Below are positions 43,277 to 51,859 of a DNA stretch of 64,000 nt, one piece after another; position 1 is the first letter of the stretch, and each line of letters opens with the position of its first letter. The notes beneath the pieces were generated by a model. It was not told the origin of the DNA, did no database searches, and saw only the letters and a program-made list of their open reading frames with translations. The stretch lies in assembly GCA_017935365.1 (NCBI GenBank), contig JAGBHT010000005.1, positions 31,351-95,350 of the forward strand. The letters run 5' to 3'. Source of the stretch: Ruminiclostridium sp. GTDB taxonomy: Bacteria; Bacillota; Clostridia; Oscillospirales; Ruminococcaceae. Position numbers and translations under genes: made by a program.

Positions 43277-43693
43277 ATGACAGCACCCTATGAAAATGCA
43301 GAATTCATCGAGCTCGGCACGATAATGCCGCCCGAAAAGTTCAGGACAGTGCTCCCTGAGGACAGAGACGCACCCGGAGGGCTCACCGAGCAGAAGGTGG
43401 TTATTGAGTTCCGCCGTGATTCACCGATCTATTCACAGCTTCTGCCGTGCTTTCGCGGAGCAATGTTTGTTTACGGCTTCTTGCGCAGAGGAAAAGGACT
43501 GAGAGCGCTGTTCGGCGAAAGGTACGACGAGATAAAGGAAAAGCTCAAGGTGTCGCTTCACGAATGGGAAGATAAATTCCTGCTTGATTTCTATGTTGAT
43601 GATACTTATTCGCAGTCTTACTTTGTAAAGAGCGAAGAAGTGCTGTATCTTCTCCGGCATTGCAGAAATCCGCAGATCACGAATTTTGACTGA
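43277..43693 (+). CDS. Conserved-looking protein of unknown function
   Basis: A 138-residue soluble protein with AAAGGAAGGA before its ATG, its own promoter and a terminator, so it is a real gene. It is mixed alpha/beta with segments VVIEFRRDSPIYSQLLPCFRG, FLRRGKGLRALFGERYDEIK and HEWEDKFLLDFYVDDTYSQS. No family comes to mind. It lies after pucR, but separate signals make a shared role uncertain. Confidence 0.7.
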   Translation: MTAPYENAEFIELGTIMPPEKFRTVLPEDRDAPGGLTEQKVVIEFRRDSPIYSQLLPCFRGAMFVYGFLRRGKGLRALFGERYDEIKEKLKVSLHEWEDKFLLDFYVDDTYSQSYFVKSEEVLYLLRHCRNPQITNFD

Positions 43694-43715
43694 CAGCATG
43701 CAAAATATAAAAATT

Positions 43716-43749
43716 ATTCCGCACAGTCGTTTTTACGACTATGCGGAAT
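43716..43749. terminator. Bidirectional terminator
   Basis: ATTCCGCACAGTCGT-tttt-ACGACTATGCGGAAT with one mismatch. T-rich on both sides. It serves the convergent genes at 43277 and 43756. Confidence 0.8.
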
Positions 43750-43755
43750 TTTATC

Positions 43756-45394
43756 TTATTTACTTGTTTTTGCCGTAAGTTCTTTGCTCCATGAGCCGTA
43801 CTGTTTTGTGTTTCCGTAGGTTTTATATGCTCTTATCCTGAATTTATAGCTTGTGTTAGTTTTTAAGCCCTTTACGGTATAGTTTACGATCGTTGCCTTA
43901 TTCGGTGTGGATATTGTAACCCACTTGCCGTTCTTGTACTGCTGTAGCTGATAACCGCTTGCGGTTGTACCCTTGTTCCATTGCAGAGTAACCGAGGTTT
44001 TTGCAACGGACTTTACCTTGAAGCCGCCAACACCGTAGGGGTTTGTATTGACTTTAAGTTCATTGCTCCACGAGCCGTACTGCTTTGTACTGCCGTAGGT
44101 CTTGTATGCTCTTATGCGGAATCTGTAGCCTGCCGTGCCTGCCTTTAAGCCCTTTACGGTATAGCTTGTATCGGTAGCTCTTGACGGGGTGAATATATCC
44201 GTCCACTTGCCGTTTTTATACTGCTGTAGCTGATAACCGCTTGCGGTAGTGCCCTTGTTCCATTGCAAAGTAACGCTTGTGCTTGATTTTGTCTTTACCT
44301 TGAAACCGCCAACGCCGTAGGGATTGGTATTGACTTTAAGTTCACTGCTCCACGAGCCGTACTGCTTTGTACTGCCGGAGGTCTTGTATGCTCTTATCCG
44401 ATACTCTGAATGATGTTCCGGCTCTTTTTGCGGGATAGAGGATAAGCTTCTCCATATCTTTGGTGTATAAAGCTCCGTTTTCATTGCAGAAAGCGGTGTT
44501 ACCAGATGCGACCGTTATCGACGCGAGCTTTCCGCAGCGGATGAAAGCGTTATCTTCTATATATGTAACACTTGCGGGAATGTTCATCTTACTGAGCGAT
44601 GCGCAGTCTGCAAAAGCATAACCGCCGATAGATTTTACCTTTGAAGGAATTGTAATGTTGTTAAGAACATCACAGAAATAGAAAGCATATGATGATATTT
44701 CGGTGAGGTCTGCAGGCAGATTTATGCTGCTGAGTGAAAGACACATTTGAAATGCGCCCTGACCGATAGTTGTGACGGTAGAGGGGAGAGTGACCTTCTG
44801 AAGGTACATACAGTTTGAAAAGGTCTGCATATCGATCGTCCTGACGCCTGTCGGTATGCTTATATTTTTAAGCGACTTGCAGGCATAGAAAGCCTGCTTT
44901 CCGATATAGTCAAGCTTAGTCGGCATATTTACCGTACTCAGCGCGTCACACCAGTAGAATGCCTTTTCACCGATACCTGTTATTCCTGTGGGAATTGTAA
45001 TTGACGTAAGCTTAGGGCAGTGTGCGAACGCACCGTTCGGTACAGCCTTTAGTGTTGACGGAAGCTTTACCGATGTCAGCGAACTGCACGAACTGAATAT
45101 ATTATCTGCCAGTTCCGGTATGCCTTCCGCGATCGTGACAGATTTGATTTTTTCGTTGCCGTTGAAAATACTTTCTACCCTGCCTACGTTTCTGCCGTCG
45201 ATTTTTGCAGGGACGTCGGCTTTGATATCATTACCGACATATTTTGTAATAGTAGCGGTCCCGTCATCTTCAAATCTGTACTCATAGTAGCCGTCCGATG
45301 CAATGATTCCGTCTGTTGCCGCGGCGCATACCGCGCATATAACGCTGAGCGCGAGTACAGTTACCGCCACGGTGAGCCATTTCGCAAATTTCAT
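43756..45394 (-). pseudogene. Broken surface protein: BspA-type leucine-rich repeats and fibronectin III repeats in two frames
   Basis: The 5' frame (45394 to 44342) gives a signal peptide, a short domain and about nine BspA-type LRRs (LTSITIPTGITGIGEKAFYWC), then runs into 16 nonsense residues after AKRAGTSFRVSD. The other frame, continuing at about 44405, begins mid-domain with YRIRAYKTSGSTKQYGSW and encodes two further near-identical FN3 repeats of about 97 residues (each with TSVTLQWNKGTTASGYQLQQ). The junction lacks the start of the first FN3, so an out-of-frame deletion in repeat DNA fits best. A collapsed assembly of repeats is the alternative. Such proteins bind host or fibre surfaces. 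Confidence 0.75.
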
Positions 45395-45433
45395 CTGTAT
45401 TTACTTCTTTCCGATTTATTTTATATACAAAAA

Positions 45434-45459
45434 GGCATAGTTCCCCGTGGAACTATGCC
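45434..45459 (-). terminator. Terminator of pfp
   Basis: GGCATAGTTCC-ccgt-GGAACTATGCC with TTTTTGTATA after it on the minus strand. Confidence 0.8.
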
Positions 45460-45618
45460 AATGTGACAAAAATATACAATTTTAAGCTTAATGCGAAAAT
45501 ATCTGTCGTTTTCATACTGTTCCCCCGACAAAAGCTTTCGTTATTAAACTTTTCTTTCCGCAGACAGTATAGCATATATGCAGATATTTGTAAATATGAC
45601 TGCAAAGCCGTATAAGCC

Positions 45619-46821
45619 TTACTGATCAAGTCTGAAATGTACGGGTATACCGTTGAGATAATCTATCTTGGGTTCTCCCTGTATAAGCGGCAGGAAGTAG
45701 TTGAGCGCGTCAATCGTTACGTTGTTTCCCTCGGGCGTTATCCATTCTTTCGGGAAATATTTTGCCTTGTTTGCACATTCTCTTACGTCAAGCGGAGTGA
45801 TTCCTACACGGTAGGGGTTGTTGCTGATACGCTTGAAGCCCATCATTACGCCGCTTCCGCCGTATTTCAGTGCTTCGTTTACAGCCGCCGCGCCTATTCT
45901 CCATGCCTCGTCAAGGTCGGTGAGCGATGCTATATGAGAGCCGCATCTCTGCATTACATTAAGCTCTATCGAACGCACCTTGCAGCCCATGTGGTCGCGG
46001 GTAAGCTCTTCGAGATATTTTCCCACACCCGACAGATACTTATGACCGAATGCGTCGGTTGTTTCCGAGCGGCTTACCAGACAGTCTATACCCTCTGACA
46101 CCGCTACTATAACAGCCTTGTACCTTTTTGACGCATTATTCACGTCTTCAAGATAGCGCTCTTCCGAAAAGTCGCTTTCGGGAAGATATATAAGGTGGGG
46201 AGCGGGCTCGCCGTTTGCACGCAGTACGCAGGACGACGCAGTGAGCCAGCCTGCGTCACGTCCCATTATTTCAACTATCGTAACGGACGGAATGGAGTAT
46301 ACACGGCTGTCACGGATTATTTCCTGTAATGTTGTCGCAACGTATTTTGCCGCCGAGCCGAAACCGGGTGTGTGGTCGGTAAGCGGTAAGTCATTGTCTA
46401 TTGTTTTCGGTACGCCGACTACCTTAATATCAATGTGGTTTTCCCTGAAATAAGCGTCAAGCTTCATTACAGTATCCATAGAATCGTTGCCGCCGATATA
46501 GAAGAACGCCTTTATGCCGTGCTTTGTGAGTGTTTCGGCGATACGCTTGTAGTCGCTGTCATCGTCGCTACTGTTTTTCAGCTTGAAACGGCATGAGCCA
46601 AGCACCGTTGAGGGTGTACGCTTCAGTAACTGTTTGTCGTTTTCGGTGATAAGCACCTCTTTAAGGTCGATAAGGTTATCGTTCAGTATACCCTCGATAC
46701 CGTTTATCGAGCCGTATATTTTGTCTATCTCATTATACTTTTCAGCCTCGTCAAATACTCCGCAGAGTGAAGAGTTTATCGCCGCTGTAGGTCCGCCCGA
46801 CTGTGCAATAGCTATGTTCAT
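45619..46821 (-). CDS. pfp: Diphosphate-dependent 6-phosphofructokinase
   Basis: 400 residues from the ATG at 46821, which has GGAG eight bases before it; a start at 46851 adds ten charged residues with no better signal. Motifs: AIAQSGGPTAAINSS, IGGNDSMDTVMKL (the second Asp/Asn-rich position favours PPi over ATP), PKTIDNDLPLTDHTPGFGSA and EIMGRDAGWLTA. It phosphorylates fructose 6-phosphate with PPi, a reversible glycolytic step common in Clostridia. Confidence 0.9.
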   Translation of the reverse strand: MNIAIAQSGGPTAAINSSLCGVFDEAEKYNEIDKIYGSINGIEGILNDNLIDLKEVLITENDKQLLKRTPSTVLGSCRFKLKNSSDDDSDYKRIAETLTKHGIKAFFYIGGNDSMDTVMKLDAYFRENHIDIKVVGVPKTIDNDLPLTDHTPGFGSAAKYVATTLQEIIRDSRVYSIPSVTIVEIMGRDAGWLTASSCVLRANGEPAPHLIYLPESDFSEERYLEDVNNASKRYKAVIVAVSEGIDCLVSRSETTDAFGHKYLSGVGKYLEELTRDHMGCKVRSIELNVMQRCGSHIASLTDLDEAWRIGAAAVNEALKYGGSGVMMGFKRISNNPYRVGITPLDVRECANKAKYFPKEWITPEGNNVTIDALNYFLPLIQGEPKIDYLNGIPVHFRLDQ

Positions 46822-46863
46822 TGTTTTTCTCCGTTCCGTCATTTTTCGCATTACTGCGTGATT

Positions 46864-46892
46864 ATTGTACCATTATAAATAAGATTTTACAA
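46864..46892 (-). promoter_or_regulatory. pfp promoter
   Basis: Minus strand TTGTAA-N17-TACAAT, about 43 bases before the start codon. Confidence 0.65.
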
Positions 46893-46982
46893 CCTAAAAT
46901 TCATATACGAGTTTATTTTTGTAGCAATAGCTAAAGCGAGCGGCGATGATAACCATTACATAGACCGAAACATAAGTCGGCG

Positions 46983-46997
46983 TGTAACATTGTTACA
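46983..46997. promoter_or_regulatory. 15-bp palindrome between mazF and pfp
   Basis: TGTAACA-t-TGTTACA, perfect arms. It could be an operator; it is about 90 bases upstream of the pfp -35 box and 30 bases past the mazF stop. Confidence 0.4.
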
Positions 46998-47028
46998 TAA
47001 AGTTAAGGTAACGTATGAATATATTTAC

Positions 47029-47382
47029 TTAATTGTTTCCCGAAAGTCCGAAGCTTACCGACAGTGCGCTGTCGACCTTGTTCATAGCGCTCTCGTCCAG
47101 TTCGCCCATCCGTTCCTTGAGCCGCTGTTTGTCGAGCGTTCTTACCTGCTCAAGCAGCACGATCGAATCCTTTGCAAGCCCGCAACGGTCGGCATTTATC
47201 GAAATGTGTGTAGGAAGACGTGATTTGTCTTTCTGGCTTGTTATGGCGGCGGCAATGACAGTCGGGCTGTGACGGTTGCCCACATCGTTCTGGACAATAA
47301 GTACCGGGCGCATACCGCCTTGTTCGCTTCCGACCACCGGGCTCAGATCTGCGTAATATATCTCTCCTCTTTTTACAAGCAT
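47029..47382 (-). CDS. MazF/PemK family endoribonuclease (EndoA-like)
   Basis: A 117-residue toxin of the MazF fold: RGEIYYADLSPVVGSEQGGMRPVLIVQND, with the catalytic Arg and the later Thr in AAAITS, and the C-terminal RLKERMGELDE. It cuts mRNA at short sites. Ribosome site AAAGGA. No antitoxin ORF lies in the 235 bases upstream or directly downstream, so it is unpaired here. Its length and sequence resemble chromosomal EndoA rather than plasmid PemK. Confidence 0.9.
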   Translation of the reverse strand: MLVKRGEIYYADLSPVVGSEQGGMRPVLIVQNDVGNRHSPTVIAAAITSQKDKSRLPTHISINADRCGLAKDSIVLLEQVRTLDKQRLKERMGELDESAMNKVDSALSVSFGLSGNN

Positions 47383-47554
47383 GGTTTTCTTCCTTTCTGT
47401 TGAAATGCGATGTTTTGAACTTGATGTACATAGTTATTTTTAACCGCCCGTACAGATTTATACAACAATTGTCCGCTTGTGTCACGGTCGGTTTATATAG
47501 TATATTACCGCAGTCGGATTTTAGTGAAATTGATCGTTTCGGGGTAAATAGCGG

Positions 47555-47583
47555 TTGATTATCGGTCGGCTTTACTGTATAAT
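47555..47583 (+). promoter_or_regulatory. Promoter of the SGNH lipoprotein gene
   Basis: TTGATT-N17-TATAAT, 34 bases before the ATG. Confidence 0.75.
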
Positions 47584-47616
47584 GATATTGATAATTTTTG
47601 TTTGACGGAGGAAAAC

Positions 47617-48945
47617 ATGAACGTAAAAATCAAGATAACTTTATGCGCCGTACTGTGTGCGTCTTTGCTCGCAGGCTGTGCAGACAACAGTGCAGGCGTA
47701 AGCTCTGCCGTATCGGCAGACAGCTCGTCCGATACATCGGCAACATCATCGGTATCGGAACCGACTGACAGCAGTCCGGATACTTCATCTGAAACGAGCA
47801 GTATCGATGAAAGCGATCTCACCGAGGAACAGATCTATGACAATATGGTTGAAAGATCGCTTATGGATCTTGGCAACCTTGAAAGAATGTCAAAGTTCAT
47901 CGAAAAGCTTGAGAACAAGCAGGAGGTCACTATAGCGTTCATCGGCGGAAGTATCACCGAGGGGCTTACAGCAGGACCAGAAAAGTGCTGGGCAAAGCTG
48001 ACGTATGACCGCCTTTGTGAAAAATACCCCGATACAAAGATAAACTATGTCAACGCAGGTCTCAGCGGCACTCCGAGCGTACTCGGAAATATCCGTCTTC
48101 AGCGTGATGTACTTGACTATGACCCCGATATGGTATTTGTAGAGTTTGCGGTAAATGACGGCAACGATCAGATATACAAGGACAGCTATGACGCTATGGT
48201 GAGAAAGATCATCTCGCAGGAAAAACAGCCCGCCGTTGCGCTGTATTTCACCGTTATAAAGAGCGGTCACACCTGTGAGGAATATATGTCGCAGGTCGGC
48301 AAGGCTTACGGTCTGCCTATGGTATCGCTGAACAACGTACTTTCCCACGAGTTTGAAACAGGCAGAATGAAGTGGGAGGACTATTCCGACGATGAATCTC
48401 ACCCCAATGAGTGGGGACACAAGATGACCGCCGATCTTATTATGAATATGTTCGATAAGGCGACCGAGAAGATAAAGACTATGGGCGATGTAACTATCAC
48501 TCCCCTGCCCGATACATGGGTATATTCCGACAGATTTGCGGATATGACCTTTGTTGACAGAACTCATTCGTCCGATAAGCTGAAAATATCGTCGACAGGC
48601 ACGTTTGACACAGAAAAGGAAACTCTGGCAAGCTTCCCCGACGGCTGGGGCTATAAGGGTAAGCCCTCCGGCTGTGAGCCTATGAAGTTTGAGTTCACCG
48701 GCAAAAATCTTATGCTCGTCTATAAGTGCAACAACAGCGTCGTGTTCGGTTCGTTACAGTTTACGGTTGACGGAGAGGTTTATACAACCGTCGCAACAAG
48801 CGCAAGCGATGGCTGGAACAATCCCGTTGCTACGCTGGCATATTCGGGCGCTGAGGGAACGCACAAGGTCAGCATAAAGCCTGTTACGCAGAGCGGTGAC
48901 GACAAGACGACCTATGTCGAAATTCTCGGCTTCGGCGTTGCGTAA
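47617..48945 (+). CDS. SGNH/GDSL-family esterase lipoprotein
   Basis: 442 residues from the ATG at 47617 with GGAGG ahead. A lipobox (SLLAGC) and a Ser/Thr/Asp-rich linker (about residues 20-65) anchor it outside. The SGNH blocks are IAFIGGSITEG (Ser), the Gly in NAGLSGT, the Asn in FAVNDGND and DESHPNEWGH (Asp/His). A C-terminal beta domain of about 150 residues (after FADMTFVDRTHS) may bind carbohydrate. Probably deacetylates polysaccharides such as xylan. It pairs well with the secreted GH5 enzyme in this window. Confidence 0.85.
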   Translation: MNVKIKITLCAVLCASLLAGCADNSAGVSSAVSADSSSDTSATSSVSEPTDSSPDTSSETSSIDESDLTEEQIYDNMVERSLMDLGNLERMSKFIEKLENKQEVTIAFIGGSITEGLTAGPEKCWAKLTYDRLCEKYPDTKINYVNAGLSGTPSVLGNIRLQRDVLDYDPDMVFVEFAVNDGNDQIYKDSYDAMVRKIISQEKQPAVALYFTVIKSGHTCEEYMSQVGKAYGLPMVSLNNVLSHEFETGRMKWEDYSDDESHPNEWGHKMTADLIMNMFDKATEKIKTMGDVTITPLPDTWVYSDRFADMTFVDRTHSSDKLKISSTGTFDTEKETLASFPDGWGYKGKPSGCEPMKFEFTGKNLMLVYKCNNSVVFGSLQFTVDGEVYTTVATSASDGWNNPVATLAYSGAEGTHKVSIKPVTQSGDDKTTYVEILGFGVA

Positions 48946-48950
48946 GCAAT

Positions 48951-49388
48951 ATGGAATGGTTTAATCTCACAGGGCTTATATTTGTCGTTGTCCTGCTGAT
49001 ACCGAATATAATCTATGCGGCAACAAACAAGGATGGCTTTGCGGATAAATTTCACAACAAGCTTGTTGAAACAGGTGAGCAGATAGGTCGCTTCGGCTGT
49101 TTCATACTGATGTTCATTCAGTTGCCGTATGTAACGCTCGGTTACATATATGACGGTGCGCAGACGCTGTACCTTATACTCGGCATAGTTCTGCTTGCGC
49201 TCTATTGCGGCGGCTGGATAGTATTCCGCAAGAAAAACAGCGTGGCAAAGGCGCTTACATTATCAATTCTGCCGTCTGTGCTTTTCCTCGAAAGCGGTAT
49301 ATTGACGCTGAATATTCCGCTTGTTGTGTTGTCGGTCGTGTTCGCGATATGTCATATCACAATAAGCTATAAGAATACTGTTGAATAA
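48951..49388 (+). CDS. Small membrane protein of unknown function
   Basis: 145 residues with four hydrophobic helices (N-terminal LTGLIFVVVLLIPNIIYA, then three more after residue 45). The start is five bases after the esterase stop without a clear ribosome site, suggesting translational coupling. No catalytic motif is visible. Confidence 0.7.
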   Translation: MEWFNLTGLIFVVVLLIPNIIYAATNKDGFADKFHNKLVETGEQIGRFGCFILMFIQLPYVTLGYIYDGAQTLYLILGIVLLALYCGGWIVFRKKNSVAKALTLSILPSVLFLESGILTLNIPLVVLSVVFAICHITISYKNTVE

Positions 49389-49394
49389 TTAATG

Positions 49395-49436
49395 AAGAAG
49401 CTGTGATGAAGTGCAAAAATTCAATCACAGCTTCTT
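49395..49436 (+). terminator. Terminator of the esterase operon
   Basis: AAGAAGCTGTGAT ... ATCACAGCTTCTT, 13-bp arms with a 16-base loop, then AATTTAT. Confidence 0.8.
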
Positions 49437-49559
49437 AATTTATCAAAATTCCGTTAAAATTACAATGCAACATCTTATAAAAATGTCACAACAATAAATA
49501 TATCACCAACTATGCTGAAAACAGTTTCCGTACTGGTAAGGTGTTAATAATTTCGTGAG

Positions 49560-49925
49560 TATATCGGTGCAACTGCACAAACATTAACCATTCAAAAAAG
49601 CGCTACTAACCTAAGATATATGTACTAAAACTGCGGACGTGTAGCGTTAAGCGTTCCTGAACTTACAGGATATGCAATGTTCGAGAGGTAATACAAGTTT
49701 AGCCAACACCCTAATGGCAGAAGAGGTGAGAGGTCAGGAAAGAGGGAGCCACGAAGGAGAAAACCTAAGGGGAGAGGGGAAAGCGCCATCGGAGCGCCTT
49801 TCCCTCTTCCCTTGGGTTGTCTTCCGCGTGAATAGCAACAACGTTATCGTATAGAATAGCGAACCCGAGAAGTGCTATCCCACAAACAGCACTATCGGTA
49901 GCCTGCTATCTTACTTTTTTCTTTT
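49560..49925 (+). ncRNA. Candidate structured non-coding RNA
   Basis: No convincing ORF. The centre is a long hairpin (49762-49818): 20 consecutive pairs including wobbles, then a mismatch and four more, closed by a short loop; left arm starts AACCTAAGGGGAGAGGGG. Other pairings include GCGCTAC (49600) with GTAGCG (49640) and AGTGCT with AGCACT near 49871-49892. A T-rich tract (about 49911-49924) could end a plus transcript. The region of about 600 bases between a terminator and the rmuC promoter would be unusually long if empty. I could not assign it to RNase P, tmRNA or 6S; the raiA motif is one class to test. Strand not certain. Confidence 0.5.
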
Positions 49926-49982
49926 CCGGGTTGTTTTACAGCCACTTTTGTCCCATAAACCGTACATCATACCCCAAAAACG

Positions 49983-50011
49983 TTGACCGCCCGAAAAAAC
50001 TAAATTATAAT
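49983..50011 (+). promoter_or_regulatory. rmuC promoter
   Basis: TTGACC-N17-TATAAT, 32 bases before the ATG. Confidence 0.8.
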
Positions 50012-50042
50012 AGTAGTATAAAATCCAAAAGGAGTAAGGAAA

Positions 50043-51350
50043 ATGGAAATACTGCTTATAATAACGCTTGCCGTCAGCCTGATATCGGTGATAATATCGG
50101 TCATAACGCTTTTGTCGCAGAAAAAGCTTGCCGAAAATCTCAGCGGCAAGGAAAAGACGGACGGGCAGACAGCCGCACAGCTTGATATTCTCGCTGAGCG
50201 TACCGCACAGCTTTCTGCAAAATTCGACACAGTGCAGGCAAGCAGGCTAAACAGCGAAACGGCACTCAGGACTGAGCTTGTAAGCCTTGTGACTAATCTC
50301 GGAGGTACGCTCACCGACACTCAGAAGCAGAATGCGGAGGGTACGGCAAGACTGCTTTCCCAGTTTGAACAGCGGCTTCAGAGCATTGAGCAGAGAAACG
50401 CCGCCGATATGCAGAATATGCGTAACGAAATGGCGGTTCAGCTCGGAAACATAAATGCAAATACGAAAAATCAGCTTGAAGAAATGCGCGGAATGGTCGG
50501 CGAAAAGCTCCAGACAACGCTTGACGACAAGATAAGCCGCTCGTTTGCAACGGTCAGCGAACAGCTTAACAAGGTATACAGCGGACTGGGCGAAATGCAG
50601 AGCCTTGCCGCAGGGGTAGGCGACCTGAAAAAAGTTCTGTCCAACGTAAAGAACAGAGGTATACTCGGAGAGATGCAGCTTGGAGCGATTCTTGCGGATA
50701 TTCTCGCTCCCGAACAGTATGATACCGAGGTTGCAGTTGTTCCCGACAGCCGTAATCACGTTGAGTTTGCGGTAAAGCTGCCGGGAAAGAATGATGATAC
50801 GGTGTATCTGCCGATTGACTCGAAATTCCCCGGCGACACCTACACAGCCCTTTGCAACGCTTATGACAGCGGAGATAAGGTAATGATTGAAGAAGCGTCA
50901 AAGGCGCTTGTTGTAGCGATAAAGAAATGTGCGAAGGATATTCACGATAAATATATCTGTCCTCCGTACACGACCAACTTTGCGGTAATGTTCCTGCCGT
51001 TTGAGGGACTGTATGCTGAGGTTGTAAAGCTCGGACTGGTGGAAGAGCTACAGCGCGGTTACGGGGTGAGCATTGCCGGTCCGTCCACAATGTCCGCACT
51101 GCTGAACTCGCTGTATATGGGCTTCCGTACTCTTGCCGTGCAGAAGCGAAGCAGTGAGGTATGGAAGATACTGAGCAGTGTAAAGAAAGAATTTGAAACT
51201 TTTGAAGATGTGCTGACAAAGACCAAGAAGCATTTACAGCAGATCGACAGCGACCTTGAAACGCTTGTCGGAGTAAGGACAAGAGCGATAAACAAACAGC
51301 TTATGAGCGTTGGCGAGGATAGCACGGCGCAGATAGGCACGGAAGAATAA
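50043..51350 (+). CDS. rmuC: DNA recombination protein RmuC
   Basis: A 435-residue protein: N-terminal membrane helix (about residues 2-27), a long coiled coil (to about residue 190), then the RmuC nuclease-like core (NRGILGEMQLGAILADILAPEQY, LPIDSKFPGDTY, YICPPYTTNFAVMFLPFEGLYAEV). RmuC limits inversions at short inverted repeats in E. coli. A mild coincidence is the many inverted repeats in this window. AAGGAG precedes the start. Confidence 0.93.
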   Translation: MEILLIITLAVSLISVIISVITLLSQKKLAENLSGKEKTDGQTAAQLDILAERTAQLSAKFDTVQASRLNSETALRTELVSLVTNLGGTLTDTQKQNAEGTARLLSQFEQRLQSIEQRNAADMQNMRNEMAVQLGNINANTKNQLEEMRGMVGEKLQTTLDDKISRSFATVSEQLNKVYSGLGEMQSLAAGVGDLKKVLSNVKNRGILGEMQLGAILADILAPEQYDTEVAVVPDSRNHVEFAVKLPGKNDDTVYLPIDSKFPGDTYTALCNAYDSGDKVMIEEASKALVVAIKKCAKDIHDKYICPPYTTNFAVMFLPFEGLYAEVVKLGLVEELQRGYGVSIAGPSTMSALLNSLYMGFRTLAVQKRSSEVWKILSSVKKEFETFEDVLTKTKKHLQQIDSDLETLVGVRTRAINKQLMSVGEDSTAQIGTEE

Positions 51351-51355
51351 GAAAC

Positions 51356-51385
51356 ACCGCCGGGGAGTATTTCCTCTGCGGCGGT
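51356..51385. terminator. Terminator between rmuC and the XRE gene
   Basis: ACCGCCG-gggagtatttcctctg-CGGCGGT with inner pairing and ATCTTTATTT after it. It serves convergent genes. Confidence 0.75.
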
Positions 51386-51389
51386 ATCT

Positions 51390-51728
51390 TTATTTAATCA
51401 TATCTATAACATAACTGAGTGTATCTTTTACAGCCTGCTTTTCATTATCGGAAAGCTGTGTTATTTTGTCCGAAAGTATCCCGATAGGCGAAAGGGAGTT
51501 GTCAGATGTCAGAGGGTGGCGGCTTGAGGAAATTCCTGCGATGTAATCAAGGCTGACATTATAATATTTAGCAAGCAGGACTGCACGCTCAAGCGGTATT
51601 TCCGCTTTACCCGATTCGTATTTTCCGTAGTGTTGCGCAGATGTGCCGAGATAGTCGGCTATCTCCTGCTGTGTCTTGTCCGCGTCCTCGCGCAGATCGC
51701 GTAATCTCTGATAATGTGCCATACTCAC
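51390..51728 (-). CDS. XRE-family helix-turn-helix regulator
   Basis: A 112-residue protein with an N-terminal HTH (LRDLREDADKTQQEIADYLGTSAQHYGKYESGKAEIPLE) and a short C-terminal helical part. Ribosome site AGGAGG. It is divergent from the cysteine-repeat surface protein, and the two promoters overlap in a region full of inverted repeats, so it probably represses both. Confidence 0.9.
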   Translation of the reverse strand: MSMAHYQRLRDLREDADKTQQEIADYLGTSAQHYGKYESGKAEIPLERAVLLAKYYNVSLDYIAGISSSRHPLTSDNSLSPIGILSDKITQLSDNEKQAVKDTLSYVIDMIK

Positions 51729-51746
51729 CCCTCCTGTACAGATTTT

Positions 51747-51834
51747 ATCATATCAGACTGAAAATTGTTGACAAAAGTGTCTGAAAAGATTATAATATAG
51801 TTATAATCAGTCTGATTAGACACATTTATGTGTC
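51747..51834. promoter_or_regulatory. Overlapping divergent promoters with operator repeats
   Basis: Plus promoter TTGACA (51768)-N17-TATAAT (51791-51796). Minus promoter TTGTCA (51769-51774)-N16-TATGAT (51747-51752). Inverted pairs: TCAGACTG (51753) with CAGTCTGA (51808); GTGTCTGA (51777) with TTAGACAC (51816); GACACA-ttta-TGTGTC (51819-51834). All share a TGTCTGA-like half-site. Confidence 0.75.
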
Positions 51835-51859
51835 GGAATGAGTTAAATAGGAGGTTTCT

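Noticed and set aside
49672..49854. 60-codon frame in the candidate RNA region
   Set aside because: It crosses both arms of the long hairpin and has no ribosome site.
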